This document shows positions 1-9,959 of a stretch of 32,970 nucleotides of DNA, piece after piece. The notes under the pieces are model-generated. The model was not told the origin of the DNA and did not search any database. It was given only the letters and a program-made list of their open reading frames with translations. The stretch covers positions 1 to 32,970 of the forward strand of contig JAJCZO010000414.1 of NCBI GenBank assembly GCA_029262355.1, in the 5' to 3' direction. Source of the stretch: Deltaproteobacteria bacterium. Its GTDB lineage: Bacteria > Desulfobacterota > Binatia > UBA12015. The stretch's first letter is position 1. The number at the start of each line of letters is the position of its first letter. The position numbers were made by a program, and so were the translations under genes.

Positions 1-1278
1 CAGATTGTACGCGGGCGTATAGGGGATCAAGCTAAGAATGCGAGCGATCGCGGCCATGGGGTCGGCCTCCCCCTTGCCCGACAGCCAGCCGATCTTCGGG
101 GGAGGCACCGCAATGGTCGGGGTCACCAGCACGTCGAAGCCGGTCCACCATTGGCCCATCTCGCGCATGAAGCGGCCCAGCCACTTCATGCGATTGACGT
201 ATTGCCCGGCGGTCTGGGAGCGTCCCGCCTGGGCCAGAGCCCACGTGCCCGGCTCGACGTCACCTTCGCCGATCTCCCCCCCTGCCGCGTCGCCCCATTC
301 GGTCAGGGCCGAATCGACCCAGGCGCCCACGATGCCCGTAAACCCATCGGCCTGCTCGCCCACGCGGTCCAACACCGCGGGATGAGATGCCTCGACGTGA
401 TGGCCAAAGCCCTCGAGGAGCTTCGCCGCACCCGCGACCGCCTGGACGCACTCCGAATGCACCTCTCCGCTGTCCCCAGGAAAGCCGCTCCAGATTCCGA
501 CCCGCAAGGCCCCGGGCGCCGCTCCAACCTCGTCTCGGTAGGGGCGCGCTTGGGCCGGCGCCGCATAGGGGTCACCCGGCATGGCTCCCGCCACGCAGTC
601 CAGGATGTGGGCCGTGTCCCGCACGCTCACGCTGACGACGTGGTTCGCGACGAGACCGCTCCAGTACTCGCCATAGTGAGGCCCCAGGGAGACCCGGCCG
701 CGCGACGGCTTGAGGCCGACCAGCCCGCACTCGCTGGCCGGAATGCGGATCGAACCACCGCCATCCGCGGCATGCGCCGCCGGCACCATGCGTGCGGCCA
801 CGGCTGCCCCCGAGCCACCGCTCGAGCCGCCCGTCGAGTGCTCCGTGTTCCACGGGTTGCGGCTGGGGCCGTAGGCTTCCGGCTCGGTCGTGACCGTCAG
901 ACCCAGCTCCGGAGTATTGGTCTTCCCGACGGGGACGAAGCCCGCTGCGAGGATCTTGTCGGCGTAGTAGGCGCTCTCGGGCGCGATGAACTGGCGCTCC
1001 TTCAGAAATCTCATGCCCGCGTGAAACGGCGCACCGGCGAGCGGCGCGTCGAGGTCTTTGAACAGAAACGGCACGCCGCGAAACGGGCCATCGGGTAGCT
1101 CTCCGCTCGCCGCCTCCCGGGCGCGATCGAAGAGCGGATGGATGACCGCATTCAGAGCCGGGTTCGTCCTCTCGATGCGCCCGATCGCGGCATCGACGAG
1201 GTCCAGCGGCGAGGCGTCGCCGTGGCGTACGAGGTCGGCCTGGGCGACGGCGTCCAGCTTCGTGAGTTCATCAGACAT
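1..1278 (-). CDS. Amidase-signature family hydrolase, C-terminus beyond window
   Basis: The first 426 residues of an amidase-signature (AS) enzyme are present; the C-terminus lies off the left edge. AS enzymes hydrolyse carboxamides with a Lys-cisSer-Ser triad. The triad is visible: Lys74 in a PFLFKDL context, Ser152 in the GGSSGGSG loop, and Ser176 in GGGSIRIP. The 24-residue spacing between the two serines equals that in GatA and FAAH. The ATG at 1278 is preceded by GAGGAA about 5 nt upstream. No gatB or gatC is adjacent, so a stand-alone amidase or 6-aminohexanoate-hydrolase-like enzyme is likelier than GatA; the substrate cannot be told. It is divergent from the MoxR operon across about 220 bp. 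Confidence 0.93.
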   Translation of the reverse strand, partial: MSDELTKLDAVAQADLVRHGDASPLDLVDAAIGRIERTNPALNAVIHPLFDRAREAASGELPDGPFRGVPFLFKDLDAPLAGAPFHAGMRFLKERQFIAPESAYYADKILAAGFVPVGKTNTPELGLTVTTEPEAYGPSRNPWNTEHSTGGSSGGSGAAVAARMVPAAHAADGGGSIRIPASECGLVGLKPSRGRVSLGPHYGEYWSGLVANHVVSVSVRDTAHILDCVAGAMPGDPYAAPAQARPYRDEVGAAPGALRVGIWSGFPGDSGEVHSECVQAVAGAAKLLEGFGHHVEASHPAVLDRVGEQADGFTGIVGAWVDSALTEWGDAAGGEIGEGDVEPGTWALAQAGRSQTAGQYVNRMKWLGRFMREMGQWWTGFDVLVTPTIAVPPPKIGWLSGKGEADPMAAIARILSLIPYTPAYNL

Positions 1279-1414
1279 GGGGGTTCCTCGATCCGGGTCC
1301 AGCGTGAACGTACGCGGGACTATATCGCAGCCTCCCGACGTCCGGTCCATCGGCCCGGTCAGAAGGGCTGTCCGACCGTTCGGGCCACACCCCGGGAGGC
1401 ACCGCGAACGGTTG

Positions 1415-1443
1415 TTGACCGACCCAAACAGCTTTCATAGCTT
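1415..1443 (+). promoter_or_regulatory. Possible sigma70-type promoter of the MoxR/VWA operon
   Basis: TTGACC (1415-1420) and TAGCTT (1438-1443) are separated by exactly 17 bp, about 55 bp before the first gene of the plus-strand operon. The -35 matches 5 of 6 consensus bases; the -10 is weak (3 of 6). It lies in the 219-bp divergent gap between the amidase and the operon, where I see nothing else notable. Confidence 0.3.
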
Positions 1444-1497
1444 CAGTTTTCCTGGGCGAGCCGCTCCTCATCACCGCGGCCCGACCCACCCACCACC

Positions 1498-2835
1498 TTG
1501 GAGCCACTCTCTCATCTCGACCGCGTTGCGACGAGGCTGAACCGCCTCGCCCTCCAACGAGCAACCTACCGTACGGTGGGGCTCGTGCTGCTATCGATCG
1601 CCCTGTTGGCGCCTGGAGCCTTGTGGCTCCCCAGCAACGCCTTCGTCGGCCTGTCTGCCGCGCTGGCCGTGCTCTGCCTTGGGGTGGCGGTGGGCTCGTT
1701 CTGGAGGCTGCGATCGTACTGGGCCCACCGCAGAGAAGCCGCCCGCTGGGTCGAGGACGAAGTCGACCTCGACGAGCGACTGCTCACTCTGGTCAGCGCC
1801 CGCGAGGAGCTACGCGAAACCCCGCTGTGGCCCGAACTCGAAGCCGACAACGAGCATCACCTGGGCAACTGGCAGAACGAGAAGCTCGCCATTCCAACCC
1901 TGCCGGCGAACGTCATCCTGCTGGTAGTGGGCGCGGCCGCTGCTCTGCTCGCGCTCGTACCGGGCGGGGGCGATGTCGCCCAGCCGCCACCTCCACCGGG
2001 CTTCCTCGGCGATCTCGAGGAACCGCCCAAGCGCTCCGGCGCCATGCCCACGGCGGGCACGCAGGAAGCCGTCGGCGCGTTGTCGGGCGACGGAGTGACC
2101 GAGGAGGGCGACCAGGGCGGAGCTGCCACCACAGTGTCCCAGGTAAAGGCGCGGCTCGGGCAGCAGTTCGCCAAGTCGTTCGCGGCGAGATCTCTCGGCG
2201 GCGGTACCCAGAAGGCCGAATCGGACGACGAGGCCGCGACCGACATGCGCGGCGACCTTCCCGAGTCCGACATGGGCGACTCCGTGTCGCAGGACGGCGG
2301 TTTCACACCCCCCGAAGGCATGGGCCACATCGTCCAGGACGACGCGGACGACGACGGGCAGACCGTGCGCCGCTTCGAATCCGAGGGCGGCGGTGCAACG
2401 ACCGGGTCCTCCCAGGGCGGCGCCCGTACCGGCCAGGCCCCCGAGGAAGGCGAAGCGTCGGGGGCTCCGGACAAAGGCGAGGGCACGCCAGGCGATCGTG
2501 ACCCGGACGCGCCCGTTATGGTGTCGGAAGATGCTACCGAGATGGTGCCCGGTTCCGGAGGCTCGGGCCCCGGCGACACGCCTGGATCGGGTCCGCTCCT
2601 CGCGAAATCACCACTCGACCTGAGCGGTGGGCGTCGCGTCGCGCGTTTCTCGCTTGCGCTCGGTGCCCTGTCGGACGCCGACGGCTCTGAGGGCGGCACG
2701 CTCGACAGCGACGTCTACAGCTACATCGCCGAAGGCGAGCGCGGCGACCAAGAGGCCGACGCCGGCGTTCGGCACGAATCCATCCCTCCCGAGTACGAAA
2801 CCGTCATCAAACGGGTCTTCGAAAGGAACACATGA
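1498..2835 (+). CDS. DUF4175-like membrane protein at head of MoxR/VWA operon
   Basis: A 445-residue membrane protein of unknown function. Two hydrophobic helices (about 27-43 and 48-68) are followed by a charged segment with a DLDERLLTL stretch, a third helix (about 137-154), and then a long Gly/Asp/Glu/Pro-rich low-complexity region (about 157-370). The C-terminus ends with IPPEYETVIKRVFER. N-terminal helices plus a DERLLT-like motif resemble DUF4175-type proteins that accompany MoxR-DUF58-VWA operons; this is recognition by pattern, not by alignment. The start taken is TTG at 1498, which has no clear Shine-Dalgarno, so the true start is uncertain. Its stop precedes the moxR-type ATG and overlaps its leader, so it is the first gene of the operon. 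Confidence 0.7.
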   Translation: MEPLSHLDRVATRLNRLALQRATYRTVGLVLLSIALLAPGALWLPSNAFVGLSAALAVLCLGVAVGSFWRLRSYWAHRREAARWVEDEVDLDERLLTLVSAREELRETPLWPELEADNEHHLGNWQNEKLAIPTLPANVILLVVGAAAALLALVPGGGDVAQPPPPPGFLGDLEEPPKRSGAMPTAGTQEAVGALSGDGVTEEGDQGGAATTVSQVKARLGQQFAKSFAARSLGGGTQKAESDDEAATDMRGDLPESDMGDSVSQDGGFTPPEGMGHIVQDDADDDGQTVRRFESEGGGATTGSSQGGARTGQAPEEGEASGAPDKGEGTPGDRDPDAPVMVSEDATEMVPGSGGSGPGDTPGSGPLLAKSPLDLSGGRRVARFSLALGALSDADGSEGGTLDSDVYSYIAEGERGDQEADAGVRHESIPPEYETVIKRVFERNT

Positions 2836-3848
2836 CCGCACACGCAGCCGTCACCGGAGAGCTTCCGACCCCTGCCCAATTCGCCGAAGTCTTCGAGTCG
2901 ATCGAAAAGGAGATCGGGAAGGCCGTCGTTGGTCATCGCGGCGCGCTCCGTCAGATCCTGGCCGCCTTCTTCGGCGGCGGTCATGTCTTGATCGAGGGCG
3001 TACCCGGTATCGGGAAGACCCTGATCGTGCGCTCACTGGGTGAGGCGCTCGGGCTGAGCTTTTCACGCGTTCAGTTCACGATCGACCTGATGCCCGCGGA
3101 CGTGACCGGCACCCGGATTCTCGAGGAGTCCGCAGGCGGTGGCCGAACGATGAACTTCGTGAAGGGTCCGATCTTTGCCCACGTCATGCTGGCCGACGAG
3201 ATCAACCGCGCGACGCCGAAGACGCAATCCGCGCTCCTCGAAGCGATGGCCGAGTTGCAGGTGACGGTGGCGGGTACGACACACAAATTGCCCTCGCCGT
3301 TCTTCGTGCTGGCGACCTTGAACCCGATCGAGATGGAGGGCACGTACCCACTTCCCGAAGCACAGCTCGACCGGTTCCTCTTCAAGGTCCCGCTTTCCTA
3401 CCCGGGCGTGGAGGAGATCCGTGAGATCGTCCGCGAGACGACGGGTGCCGACGCGGCCACGATCGAACCGGTGTTCCCCACGGAGGCCGATACGCAGGTG
3501 AATCAGCTCCGGCGTCTCGTCCGCGAGGTGATCGTCGCTCCGGAGGTGGAAAACTATGTCGCCCGCCTCGTGCGCGAGACCATCCCAGAGGTGACCGAGA
3601 ACGAGCGCGTCAAGCGATTCGTCAGCTTCGGCTCCTCACCGCGCGGAGCCCAGTCGCTCGTGCTGGGCGCCAAGGTCATGGCGCTGCTCGCGGGACGCGT
3701 GAACGTGGCGTTCTCCGACATCGAGTCGATCGCCGCTGTGGCACTCTCGCATCGCATGGTCCTCAACTTTGCAGCCGAAACCGAGGGCGTGACGCCCGGG
3801 TCGGTCATCGAGCACCTCGTTGAGATCGGCAAGAAGTGGCAGCGCTGA
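2832..3848 (+). CDS. MoxR-family AAA+ ATPase
   Basis: A 338-residue AAA+ ATPase of the MoxR branch, which with VWA partners forms chaperone-like machines that mature or insert cofactors into client enzymes. Walker A is GVPGIGKT (residues 56-63), Walker B VMLADE (118-123, catalytic Asp122/Glu123), and sensor-1 Asn164 lies in ATLNP. The LPEAQLDRF signature follows at about 174-182. Length is normal for the family. The ATG at 2832 is preceded by AAAGGA and overlaps the upstream stop by 4 nt. The next gene (DUF58) begins inside its last codons, so the two are probably translated together. Client unknown. Confidence 0.96.
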   Translation: MTAHAAVTGELPTPAQFAEVFESIEKEIGKAVVGHRGALRQILAAFFGGGHVLIEGVPGIGKTLIVRSLGEALGLSFSRVQFTIDLMPADVTGTRILEESAGGGRTMNFVKGPIFAHVMLADEINRATPKTQSALLEAMAELQVTVAGTTHKLPSPFFVLATLNPIEMEGTYPLPEAQLDRFLFKVPLSYPGVEEIREIVRETTGADAATIEPVFPTEADTQVNQLRRLVREVIVAPEVENYVARLVRETIPEVTENERVKRFVSFGSSPRGAQSLVLGAKVMALLAGRVNVAFSDIESIAAVALSHRMVLNFAAETEGVTPGSVIEHLVEIGKKWQR

Positions 3849-4795
3849 CCGCCACAGGCACCCCTTCGGGCGAGAGACTCGTCGACCAGGTGCTGGCCCC
3901 CGCGACGGCGAGCGCGCTCGCCCGCGTTCGGTTGCGCGTCTCGCACGCCAGTGGCGAGCGGCCGGGCCACACTCGCGTCCGCAACCGCAGCGACGCGACC
4001 GGAAGCGAGCTCGATCGCCACGTCCCGTACACCCCGGGCGACGACCTGCGGCGCATCGATTGGGCCACGTACGCGCGCCTCGGAGAGCTCCTTACGCGGA
4101 AGTTCGTCGCCGAGCGGGAGGTGCCCGTCTGGATCCTCATCGACACGAGCCCTTCGATGGGCCCCGCGGGCGCGTCGACCAAGATCGACATGGCCGCCGC
4201 GGTGGCCGGCATCCTCTCGGTCGTCTCGCTTGCGGGCGGCGACCGACTCTACGTCGGCGCTTTGCCGGGGCGCACCTCTCGGCGCCGCGGCCCTCTCGAA
4301 ACGCTCGGCCCGCTCCGAGGACGCCACGGACTCAACCAGGTCCGACAGTTCTTGGAGACACTCGAGCCCAGCGAGTCCGAGACCGACTTCGCACCGGCGC
4401 TCGAACAGGCCCTCCGCCACATCCGTCACGGTCTCGTGGTTCTCATCTCGGACTTCCTGGTCCCACCAGAGCAGATCACCCCGGCGCTCGACGTGATCCG
4501 CGCACAAAAGTGCGAGGGTAAGGTGGTGCAGGTTCTGTCGCGTGAAGATCTCGACCCGTCGTGGCTGCGCGGACAGGACAAGATCGTCGATCGCGAGACG
4601 GGCGAGGAGTACACGATCGATCCTTCGATCCAGACCTGGAAGCGATACGAGGACGCGCTCGGGACCCATCTCGAGGACCTGAAACGCGCCGCACTCGATC
4701 GCGGCATGTCGACCGTCGTCACGCTGAGTGACACCGGCCTCGAGCGATTTCTGCGCGAAGAGCTCCCGCGAATGGGCCTCTCGCTCGTGAGGTAA
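3836..4795 (+). CDS. DUF58 domain protein, MoxR partner with VWA-like fold
   Basis: A 319-residue DUF58 protein, the usual direct partner of MoxR. It has the family hallmark YTPGDDLRRIDW (residues 65-76), the following AR..ELLTRKF segment, and a MIDAS-like DTSPSM motif (Asp103, Ser105, Ser107) in the VWA-like fold. No convincing membrane helix is seen, so it is probably cytoplasmic. The GTG start at 3836 overlaps the moxR-type gene by 13 nt; the overlap itself supports that start. The stop lies 1 nt before the next GTG start. Gene order MoxR-DUF58-BatA-VWA is the classic arrangement in many phyla. Confidence 0.95.
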   Translation: MAALTATGTPSGERLVDQVLAPATASALARVRLRVSHASGERPGHTRVRNRSDATGSELDRHVPYTPGDDLRRIDWATYARLGELLTRKFVAEREVPVWILIDTSPSMGPAGASTKIDMAAAVAGILSVVSLAGGDRLYVGALPGRTSRRRGPLETLGPLRGRHGLNQVRQFLETLEPSESETDFAPALEQALRHIRHGLVVLISDFLVPPEQITPALDVIRAQKCEGKVVQVLSREDLDPSWLRGQDKIVDRETGEEYTIDPSIQTWKRYEDALGTHLEDLKRAALDRGMSTVVTLSDTGLERFLREELPRMGLSLVR

Positions 4796-4796
4796 C

Positions 4797-6827
4797 GTGG
4801 GGATCGGATTCGAAAACCCGGCCTGGCTCCTCGGCGCAGGCCTGATCCTACCGCTGGCGTGGCTCTATCTCCGCGTGCGCCCGCGGCCGCCGGCCGTCGT
4901 GTCTACCCTACGGATCTGGCGACACGTGCCGTCCCCAGCATCCCCCCCGCGGAGACGGCCCAAGCTGCCTCCACTGTTCTTGCTTCAGGCCCTTCTGATT
5001 CTGGTCAGTTCGATCGCGCTCTCGGCGCCCTACCGCAAAGAGCCTCGCCCCCCCGGGCCACCGCGCGACGCCATCCTCGTCGCCGACGTATCGGCCAGCA
5101 TGCAGAGCAAGGACGGCGCCTCCACGCGGTTCGAAGCCGCGATCGCCAAGGCCGAGGAACGCTCGGACGAGCTCGCAGCCGAGGGGCGCCGCATCACGAT
5201 CATCCGCGCCGGACCACAACCCGACGTCCTGGCTTCCGGTCTCGATGGCGCGACCGCCCGAGAGACGCTCCAAGAGCTCGAGGCTCTCGACACATCGGCG
5301 AACTTGACGGCCGCGATCGAGCTCGCCGTTACACTGGCCGGCCCCGACGGATCGATCGACGTATTTTCCGACGTCGCCGGCGACGCGATCGTGATGAGTC
5401 GCGAAGCGCGAGGCGCCGCAACCGTCCACGCCTTCGGCGCGAGCGGCGACAACGTCGCCGTGACCGACGTTCGCGTGCAGACGAACCCCTTCGGACACGA
5501 GTCCACCGCACGACTGCTCGTGACCGTCCGCAACTACTCGGTCCTGCCCCGTACCGTCGGCCTGGAGATCATCCCGCTGGAAGACGACGTGTCGGCGATG
5601 GAATCGGAGACCGATCTAGCCTCTGCCGACGCCGCTGCCGCGCAAACAGTTCCGGTCGCGATGGACGGCAAAGACGCTGGGAGCGATGACGAAACCGAGG
5701 AGATCGCGGTACCCGAGCCGCAGCTCGGGCACGTCGTTGCGCTCGACGCCGGCGGCCAGGAGATGCTCAGCATCGACGGCGTGCGCTGGACCGGCGCGTT
5801 CGAAGCGCGGCTCACCGCCGACGATGATCTGGCACTCGACGACGTCGTGTACGGGTACGTTCCGGGATCCCGGTCGATCGACGTCCTGCTCGTCAGTGAT
5901 GACGCCGAGCTCGCCGAGCGACTCGCCTGGCTCGCCGAGCGAGCCGGCTCGTTCTCCGTCCGCGCCGTCGCCAGCGAGCAGTACGACCCACAGAACGTAG
6001 GCGAGATCACCCTGTTCGACCGCCATGTCCCGAAGCTCCCACCACCGTCGAACGTCGCGTATCTCGCGCCCTCGAGCGGCAACGCGGACGTCACGGTGGT
6101 TCAGCAAGCGGGCGACGTGAAGATCGCGGAGCGACGCGACCACGCCCTGCTGCGCGGCGTGACGGTCACGCAAGGACTCCTGGGCAAAGAACCCGTCGGG
6201 CTCGCCCCAGGCGCACTTCGCCCCGTGCTCCTCGGTCGGAGCGACGGTCGCGAGATCGCACTCGTCCAGGCCGGCGAAGTTGGGGGGCGCCAGATCGTGA
6301 CGACGGCCTTCCGAATCGATCCCGCGGCACTCACCCGGGCCGATGATCTGCCGAGCCTGATCTTCACGTTGAACCTCCTCTCGTTCCTCGAACCCCAGTC
6401 TACGGAGGCCCCCTTGCTCCGCACGACCGGCGAGCGACTCCGGGCCGGCTCGCGCCTCGCGGCCCCGATCGAGCGGCTGGACGGACCCGATGGCGTCCAC
6501 GAACTCGGCGCCGGGGCGGACCTCACGCTCCAGCAGGCCGGCGTATACGAGGCCACGAATCGCACGGGAACGCGGCCGCTGTACGTGAGCTTCATCGATG
6601 CCACCGAGTCCGACATCCATCGCGAGACGGCTCCGGCACGAACGGACGAGGCGGAGAGCATCTCCGAGGAGGAAGCCGCCACCGCGCAAGACGACACCGC
6701 GGCCTGGACCCCGATCCCGTACCTTCGCGAGGTCCTCCTTCTCGTCGCGGTCATCCTGCTCGCGGAGTGGCTCGTCGTCGCGGCCATGGCGCCGGGACGC
6801 AAGCGGTCGGCCGGAACGGAAGCCTGA
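4797..6827 (+). CDS. BatA-like VWA-domain membrane protein
   Basis: A 676-residue protein with the N-terminal BatA-type module: ENPAWLLG followed by a hydrophobic helix (about 10-26), a short Pro/Arg-rich loop and a second helix (about 60-76). A VWA domain begins with the MIDAS motif DVSASM (Asp97, Ser99, Ser101). A large beta-rich region follows, with an acidic insert near 255-300, and a C-terminal membrane helix at about 648-668. The GTG at 4797 is preceded by GAGGT. The stop shares a base with the next start codon. It probably displays its VWA and beta domains in the periplasm as part of the MoxR machine; this is inferred from family architecture. Confidence 0.9.
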   Translation: MGIGFENPAWLLGAGLILPLAWLYLRVRPRPPAVVSTLRIWRHVPSPASPPRRRPKLPPLFLLQALLILVSSIALSAPYRKEPRPPGPPRDAILVADVSASMQSKDGASTRFEAAIAKAEERSDELAAEGRRITIIRAGPQPDVLASGLDGATARETLQELEALDTSANLTAAIELAVTLAGPDGSIDVFSDVAGDAIVMSREARGAATVHAFGASGDNVAVTDVRVQTNPFGHESTARLLVTVRNYSVLPRTVGLEIIPLEDDVSAMESETDLASADAAAAQTVPVAMDGKDAGSDDETEEIAVPEPQLGHVVALDAGGQEMLSIDGVRWTGAFEARLTADDDLALDDVVYGYVPGSRSIDVLLVSDDAELAERLAWLAERAGSFSVRAVASEQYDPQNVGEITLFDRHVPKLPPPSNVAYLAPSSGNADVTVVQQAGDVKIAERRDHALLRGVTVTQGLLGKEPVGLAPGALRPVLLGRSDGREIALVQAGEVGGRQIVTTAFRIDPAALTRADDLPSLIFTLNLLSFLEPQSTEAPLLRTTGERLRAGSRLAAPIERLDGPDGVHELGAGADLTLQQAGVYEATNRTGTRPLYVSFIDATESDIHRETAPARTDEAESISEEEAATAQDDTAAWTPIPYLREVLLLVAVILLAEWLVVAAMAPGRKRSAGTEA

Positions 6828-9484
6828 TGCTCGATCCCTGGTTGAAAGTCGGCGACTCCGCGCTCGCCTTCGCGAGTCCCGCGTCGCTCCCGTTCGCGCT
6901 CGGCGCGGTGTTGATCATCCTCCTTGCGCTGCTCACCCATCTCCGGCGACGCGTGGCCTATCGCGAGGGCAGGCTGACCCGCGTCGACGCGGCGCGCCTC
7001 TGGATCGCAACGACCCTGCGCACCATCGCGTACCTTGCGGTCGTCGCGGCACTCGCGGGCGCGACTGTAGTCGAAACGGAGCGCGAAGACCGACTCGAAG
7101 TGGTGGCCCTGATCGACGGCTCCGAGAGTATCCCGGCCACCGAGAGCGCCTGGATGCAGAGCTGGCTCGGTGAGCTGATCGACGCAATGCGCGAGGACGA
7201 TGCGCTGGCCGTTCTACGGTTCGGAGCCGCACCCGTACTCGAAGCCGGCCCGGGTGCGCCGTCGGACGAGCCCTGGCCCCAAGTCTCGGTCGAGGCCGGA
7301 GGAACGAACCTCATGGCGGCCATGGAGTCTGGCTCCAACTTCGCCGCGCGAAGCGGCCACGGCGGCGTCGTGATTCTCCTCACCGACGGAAACGAGACCG
7401 TGGGCGACGCGTCGGCCGCCGCCGAAAGTGCCCGTCGCCACGGCGTACGTGTGCACCCAATCGTCCCTCCGCGCTCCCAGGCACCTCTAGGCATCGAGCA
7501 CGTGGGCGCTCCCCAGATGGTGCGGTCCGGACAGGAAATCGACATGGCCGTCGCCATCACCAACCGGTCCACGGCAACCCATGAGGCCGACCTCGTGGTG
7601 CGTCACTTCGATAAGGAGCTGGGGCGGGTGCCGCTTCGCGTCGGACCGGGCCGATCGGTCGTCGACGCGGTCGTGCGCGCCGGGCCTCCGGGCCACTACG
7701 GCATCTCGATCGACCTCGAAGCCCCGGGCGACATCACCTCGCTACAGGGGACACGCACGGCTTCGCTCACCGTGCTCGGGCCACCACGCGTATTGCTGAT
7801 TTCACACAAGTCGTCCCTCGAGGCGCTCCTCGAGGACGCGGGCTTCTTGGTCGAACGACGCGCCGATCTCTCCGGGGTCGAGCCCAAAGACCTGGCACCA
7901 TTTCACGCCGTCGTGCTCGGTGAGGTCTCGAGCGACGACCTCCCCCATCGGGCGCAGGTCGCCCTCGAGTCCTACGTTCGTGATCTGGGCGGCGGCCTTG
8001 TACTCGCCGCCGCCAGTGGCCTCGTTGCCGACGAGAACTTGAAGGACTCTCCCCTGGCGCGGCTCCTGCCCGTGGAGATCGAAAAGCAGAAGCCGCGCAA
8101 GCGCGTACGCCAGCCTCTCGCTCTCTTTCTCATCATCGATCGGTCGTCGAGCATGACCTACGGTCTGCAGCTCAACGAGCTGCAGCCAACCCGCATCGCG
8201 TACGCCCGCGACGCGGCACTGACCCTCATCGAACAGCTCGAAGATCGCGACCACGTCGGCGCCGCCGCCTTCGACACCGAGACGTCGCTTCTGTCCGCCA
8301 TCGAACCGCTCGCGAAGAACCGAGAACAGCTGACCGACATGATCGCGCGGCTGGTGCCCAGCGGCGGCACCGACTTCAAGGAGGCGCTGGAGATCGGTAC
8401 CCGCCAGCTGCTGAGCAGCTCGATACCAACCAAGCACATCATCCTGCTCACCGATGGAGCGAGCATTCGGCCCAAGGCCGAGCACGACGCGCTCATCGAG
8501 GGACTGTCCAAGTCCGACGTGACGGTCACGTCGATCCGGATCGGCGACGACAAGGACAGCTACGACCTCATCAAGAACATCGCCGAATCGACCGACGGCC
8601 ATTTCTACCACGTGAAGGACTCGACCTCGCTCCCGGATCTGATGATCAGCGACACGCGGCGGCGCGCGGGCCGGGAGGACGACGGCCCGAAGGACGTCGC
8701 CTTCCGGCCGCGCATCCGCAGCGCGAAAACCGAAGCACTCGGTGGGCTTCAGACGAAAGACATGCCGCTGCTGCGCACCTTCGCCACGGTCCCGCTCAAG
8801 GACGGTGCCCAGGAGTGGATGGGCGCCGACCACCGACACAAGCCGGCGCCGATCCTCGCCGGGTGGCAGAACGGGCTCGGCCGGGTTGCCGTGTTTACGG
8901 CGAACCCGACCCGGGAGTGGCAGAGCTGGGGACAAGTTCAACGCTTCTGGTCACAGCTGATCCGGTGGGCGGCCCGACCCGAGAGCGCCGAAGAGCTCCG
9001 GCTCGCCGTCCAGAACCAGCGCGGCCGCTCGATGCTCGAGATCGACACGTTCGACCGCGAGGAGGGCTCGTCGTTGCTCGTACGGCTGTTCGGCCGAGAT
9101 GGCGGTACCCACGAGCTCCGCCCGACGCCGATTCGCGCCCGCCACTACGAAGTCGAGCTACCGAGTCTCGACACGATCGAACCCCGCGTAGAGATCGCGA
9201 TGGAGCGGGGGGGCAAGGTCGTCTTCACCCGCGACGAGTGGCTTCCCCAGGCATCCGCAGCCGCTCAGGCGCGCCGAGAAGACCCAGAGGCAGAGCCCAA
9301 CCTGGCACTGCTCGCGCAGATTGCAGAAATCACCGGCGGCTCCGTGAATCCCTCGGTCGAACAGATTCTGACGCGGGCTCCCGCCGACCGGCAGATCACC
9401 TTCCCATTGGCGTACTGGCTCGCGCTGGGGGCATTCGGGCTGGCCCTCGTCGACATCGGAGTCCGCCAAACCCGTTTCAAATAG
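6827..9484 (+). CDS. Large membrane protein with two VWA domains and a GATase1-like domain
   Basis: An 885-residue protein closing the MoxR operon. Two N-terminal membrane helices (about 22-38 and 60-80) precede a first VWA domain (MIDAS Asp97, Ser99, Ser101; later LLTDGNE). A glutamine-amidotransferase-like Rossmann segment spans about 322-420. A second VWA domain has an intact MIDAS (Asp438, Ser440, Ser442; GGTDF; LLTDGAS). A beta-rich region and a C-terminal helix (about 858-876) follow. I take the ATG at 6827, which overlaps the BatA-like stop by one base. The amidotransferase-like region shows no obvious catalytic Cys and is probably structural. Proteins of this layout are common in MoxR loci but uncharacterised. 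Confidence 0.9.
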   Translation: MLDPWLKVGDSALAFASPASLPFALGAVLIILLALLTHLRRRVAYREGRLTRVDAARLWIATTLRTIAYLAVVAALAGATVVETEREDRLEVVALIDGSESIPATESAWMQSWLGELIDAMREDDALAVLRFGAAPVLEAGPGAPSDEPWPQVSVEAGGTNLMAAMESGSNFAARSGHGGVVILLTDGNETVGDASAAAESARRHGVRVHPIVPPRSQAPLGIEHVGAPQMVRSGQEIDMAVAITNRSTATHEADLVVRHFDKELGRVPLRVGPGRSVVDAVVRAGPPGHYGISIDLEAPGDITSLQGTRTASLTVLGPPRVLLISHKSSLEALLEDAGFLVERRADLSGVEPKDLAPFHAVVLGEVSSDDLPHRAQVALESYVRDLGGGLVLAAASGLVADENLKDSPLARLLPVEIEKQKPRKRVRQPLALFLIIDRSSSMTYGLQLNELQPTRIAYARDAALTLIEQLEDRDHVGAAAFDTETSLLSAIEPLAKNREQLTDMIARLVPSGGTDFKEALEIGTRQLLSSSIPTKHIILLTDGASIRPKAEHDALIEGLSKSDVTVTSIRIGDDKDSYDLIKNIAESTDGHFYHVKDSTSLPDLMISDTRRRAGREDDGPKDVAFRPRIRSAKTEALGGLQTKDMPLLRTFATVPLKDGAQEWMGADHRHKPAPILAGWQNGLGRVAVFTANPTREWQSWGQVQRFWSQLIRWAARPESAEELRLAVQNQRGRSMLEIDTFDREEGSSLLVRLFGRDGGTHELRPTPIRARHYEVELPSLDTIEPRVEIAMERGGKVVFTRDEWLPQASAAAQARREDPEAEPNLALLAQIAEITGGSVNPSVEQILTRAPADRQITFPLAYWLALGAFGLALVDIGVRQTRFK

Positions 9485-9578
9485 GGCCCCGCCCCCTGCG
9501 TTGCATTGGAGAACGTGCTCGCTATATCTCGGGGCGCGGGCGGAATCCGGCCTCGCCGTACCACGATCAGGAGATATC

Positions 9579-9932
9579 ATGGCTTACATCATCACGAGAC
9601 TTTGCCGCGACTGTGTGGACACAGGGTGCGTGGCAGTCTGCCCCGTCGATTGCATCTACGAGTACACCGGCTCCGACAAGGAGACCTTCCCCAACCAGCT
9701 CTACATCCACCCGGACGAGTGTATCGACTGCGGTGCCTGTGAGCCGGAGTGCCCCTGGCAGGCCATCTTCGAAGAGGTCGCCGTGCCCGAGGTGTTCAAG
9801 GACGACACGCCCTTGAACTACAAGATGATGGACCTCCAGGACGACTTCGCGGTCAAGACGCACGATAAGACCGAGCATCCGAGCGCCGAGCAGATCGAAG
9901 AGAACAAGAAGAAGTGGGGCCTCACCTCCTGA
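9579..9932 (+). CDS. fdxA: 7Fe/8Fe ferredoxin, FdxA type
   Basis: A 117-residue ferredoxin. Cysteines at 9, 12, 17, 21 and 25, then 48, 51, 54 and 58, match the pattern of Azotobacter FdI, which binds one [3Fe-4S] and one [4Fe-4S] cluster; the family motifs CVAVCPVDC and [12 protein letters not shown] are intact. The C-terminal extension (about 66-117) is charged and ends in KKWGLTS, as in other FdxA proteins. The ATG at 9579 follows AGGAG with 6-nt spacing. It lies 94 bp downstream of the VWA gene in the same direction, so it may be read with the MoxR operon, and it is convergent with the NorD-like gene. Role: soluble low-potential electron carrier, partner unknown. Confidence 0.96.
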   Translation: MAYIITRLCRDCVDTGCVAVCPVDCIYEYTGSDKETFPNQLYIHPDECIDCGACEPECPWQAIFEEVAVPEVFKDDTPLNYKMMDLQDDFAVKTHDKTEHPSAEQIEENKKKWGLTS

Positions 9933-9950
9933 GCCCGACCTCCGTCGGGC
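9933..9950. terminator. Hairpin between convergent ferredoxin and norD-like genes
   Basis: GCCCGAC-CTCC-GTCGGGC is a perfect 7-bp stem with a 4-nt loop, beginning just after the ferredoxin stop and filling most of the 27-bp gap to the norD-like stop. There is no U-tract on either strand, so intrinsic termination is inferred from position and stem strength. Confidence 0.5.
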
Positions 9951-9959
9951 CACCCAGCC

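Noticed and set aside
151-1098. A 315-codon plus-strand open frame opposite the left-edge gene.
   Set aside because: The minus strand encodes an amidase with an intact Lys-Ser-Ser triad in the same DNA.
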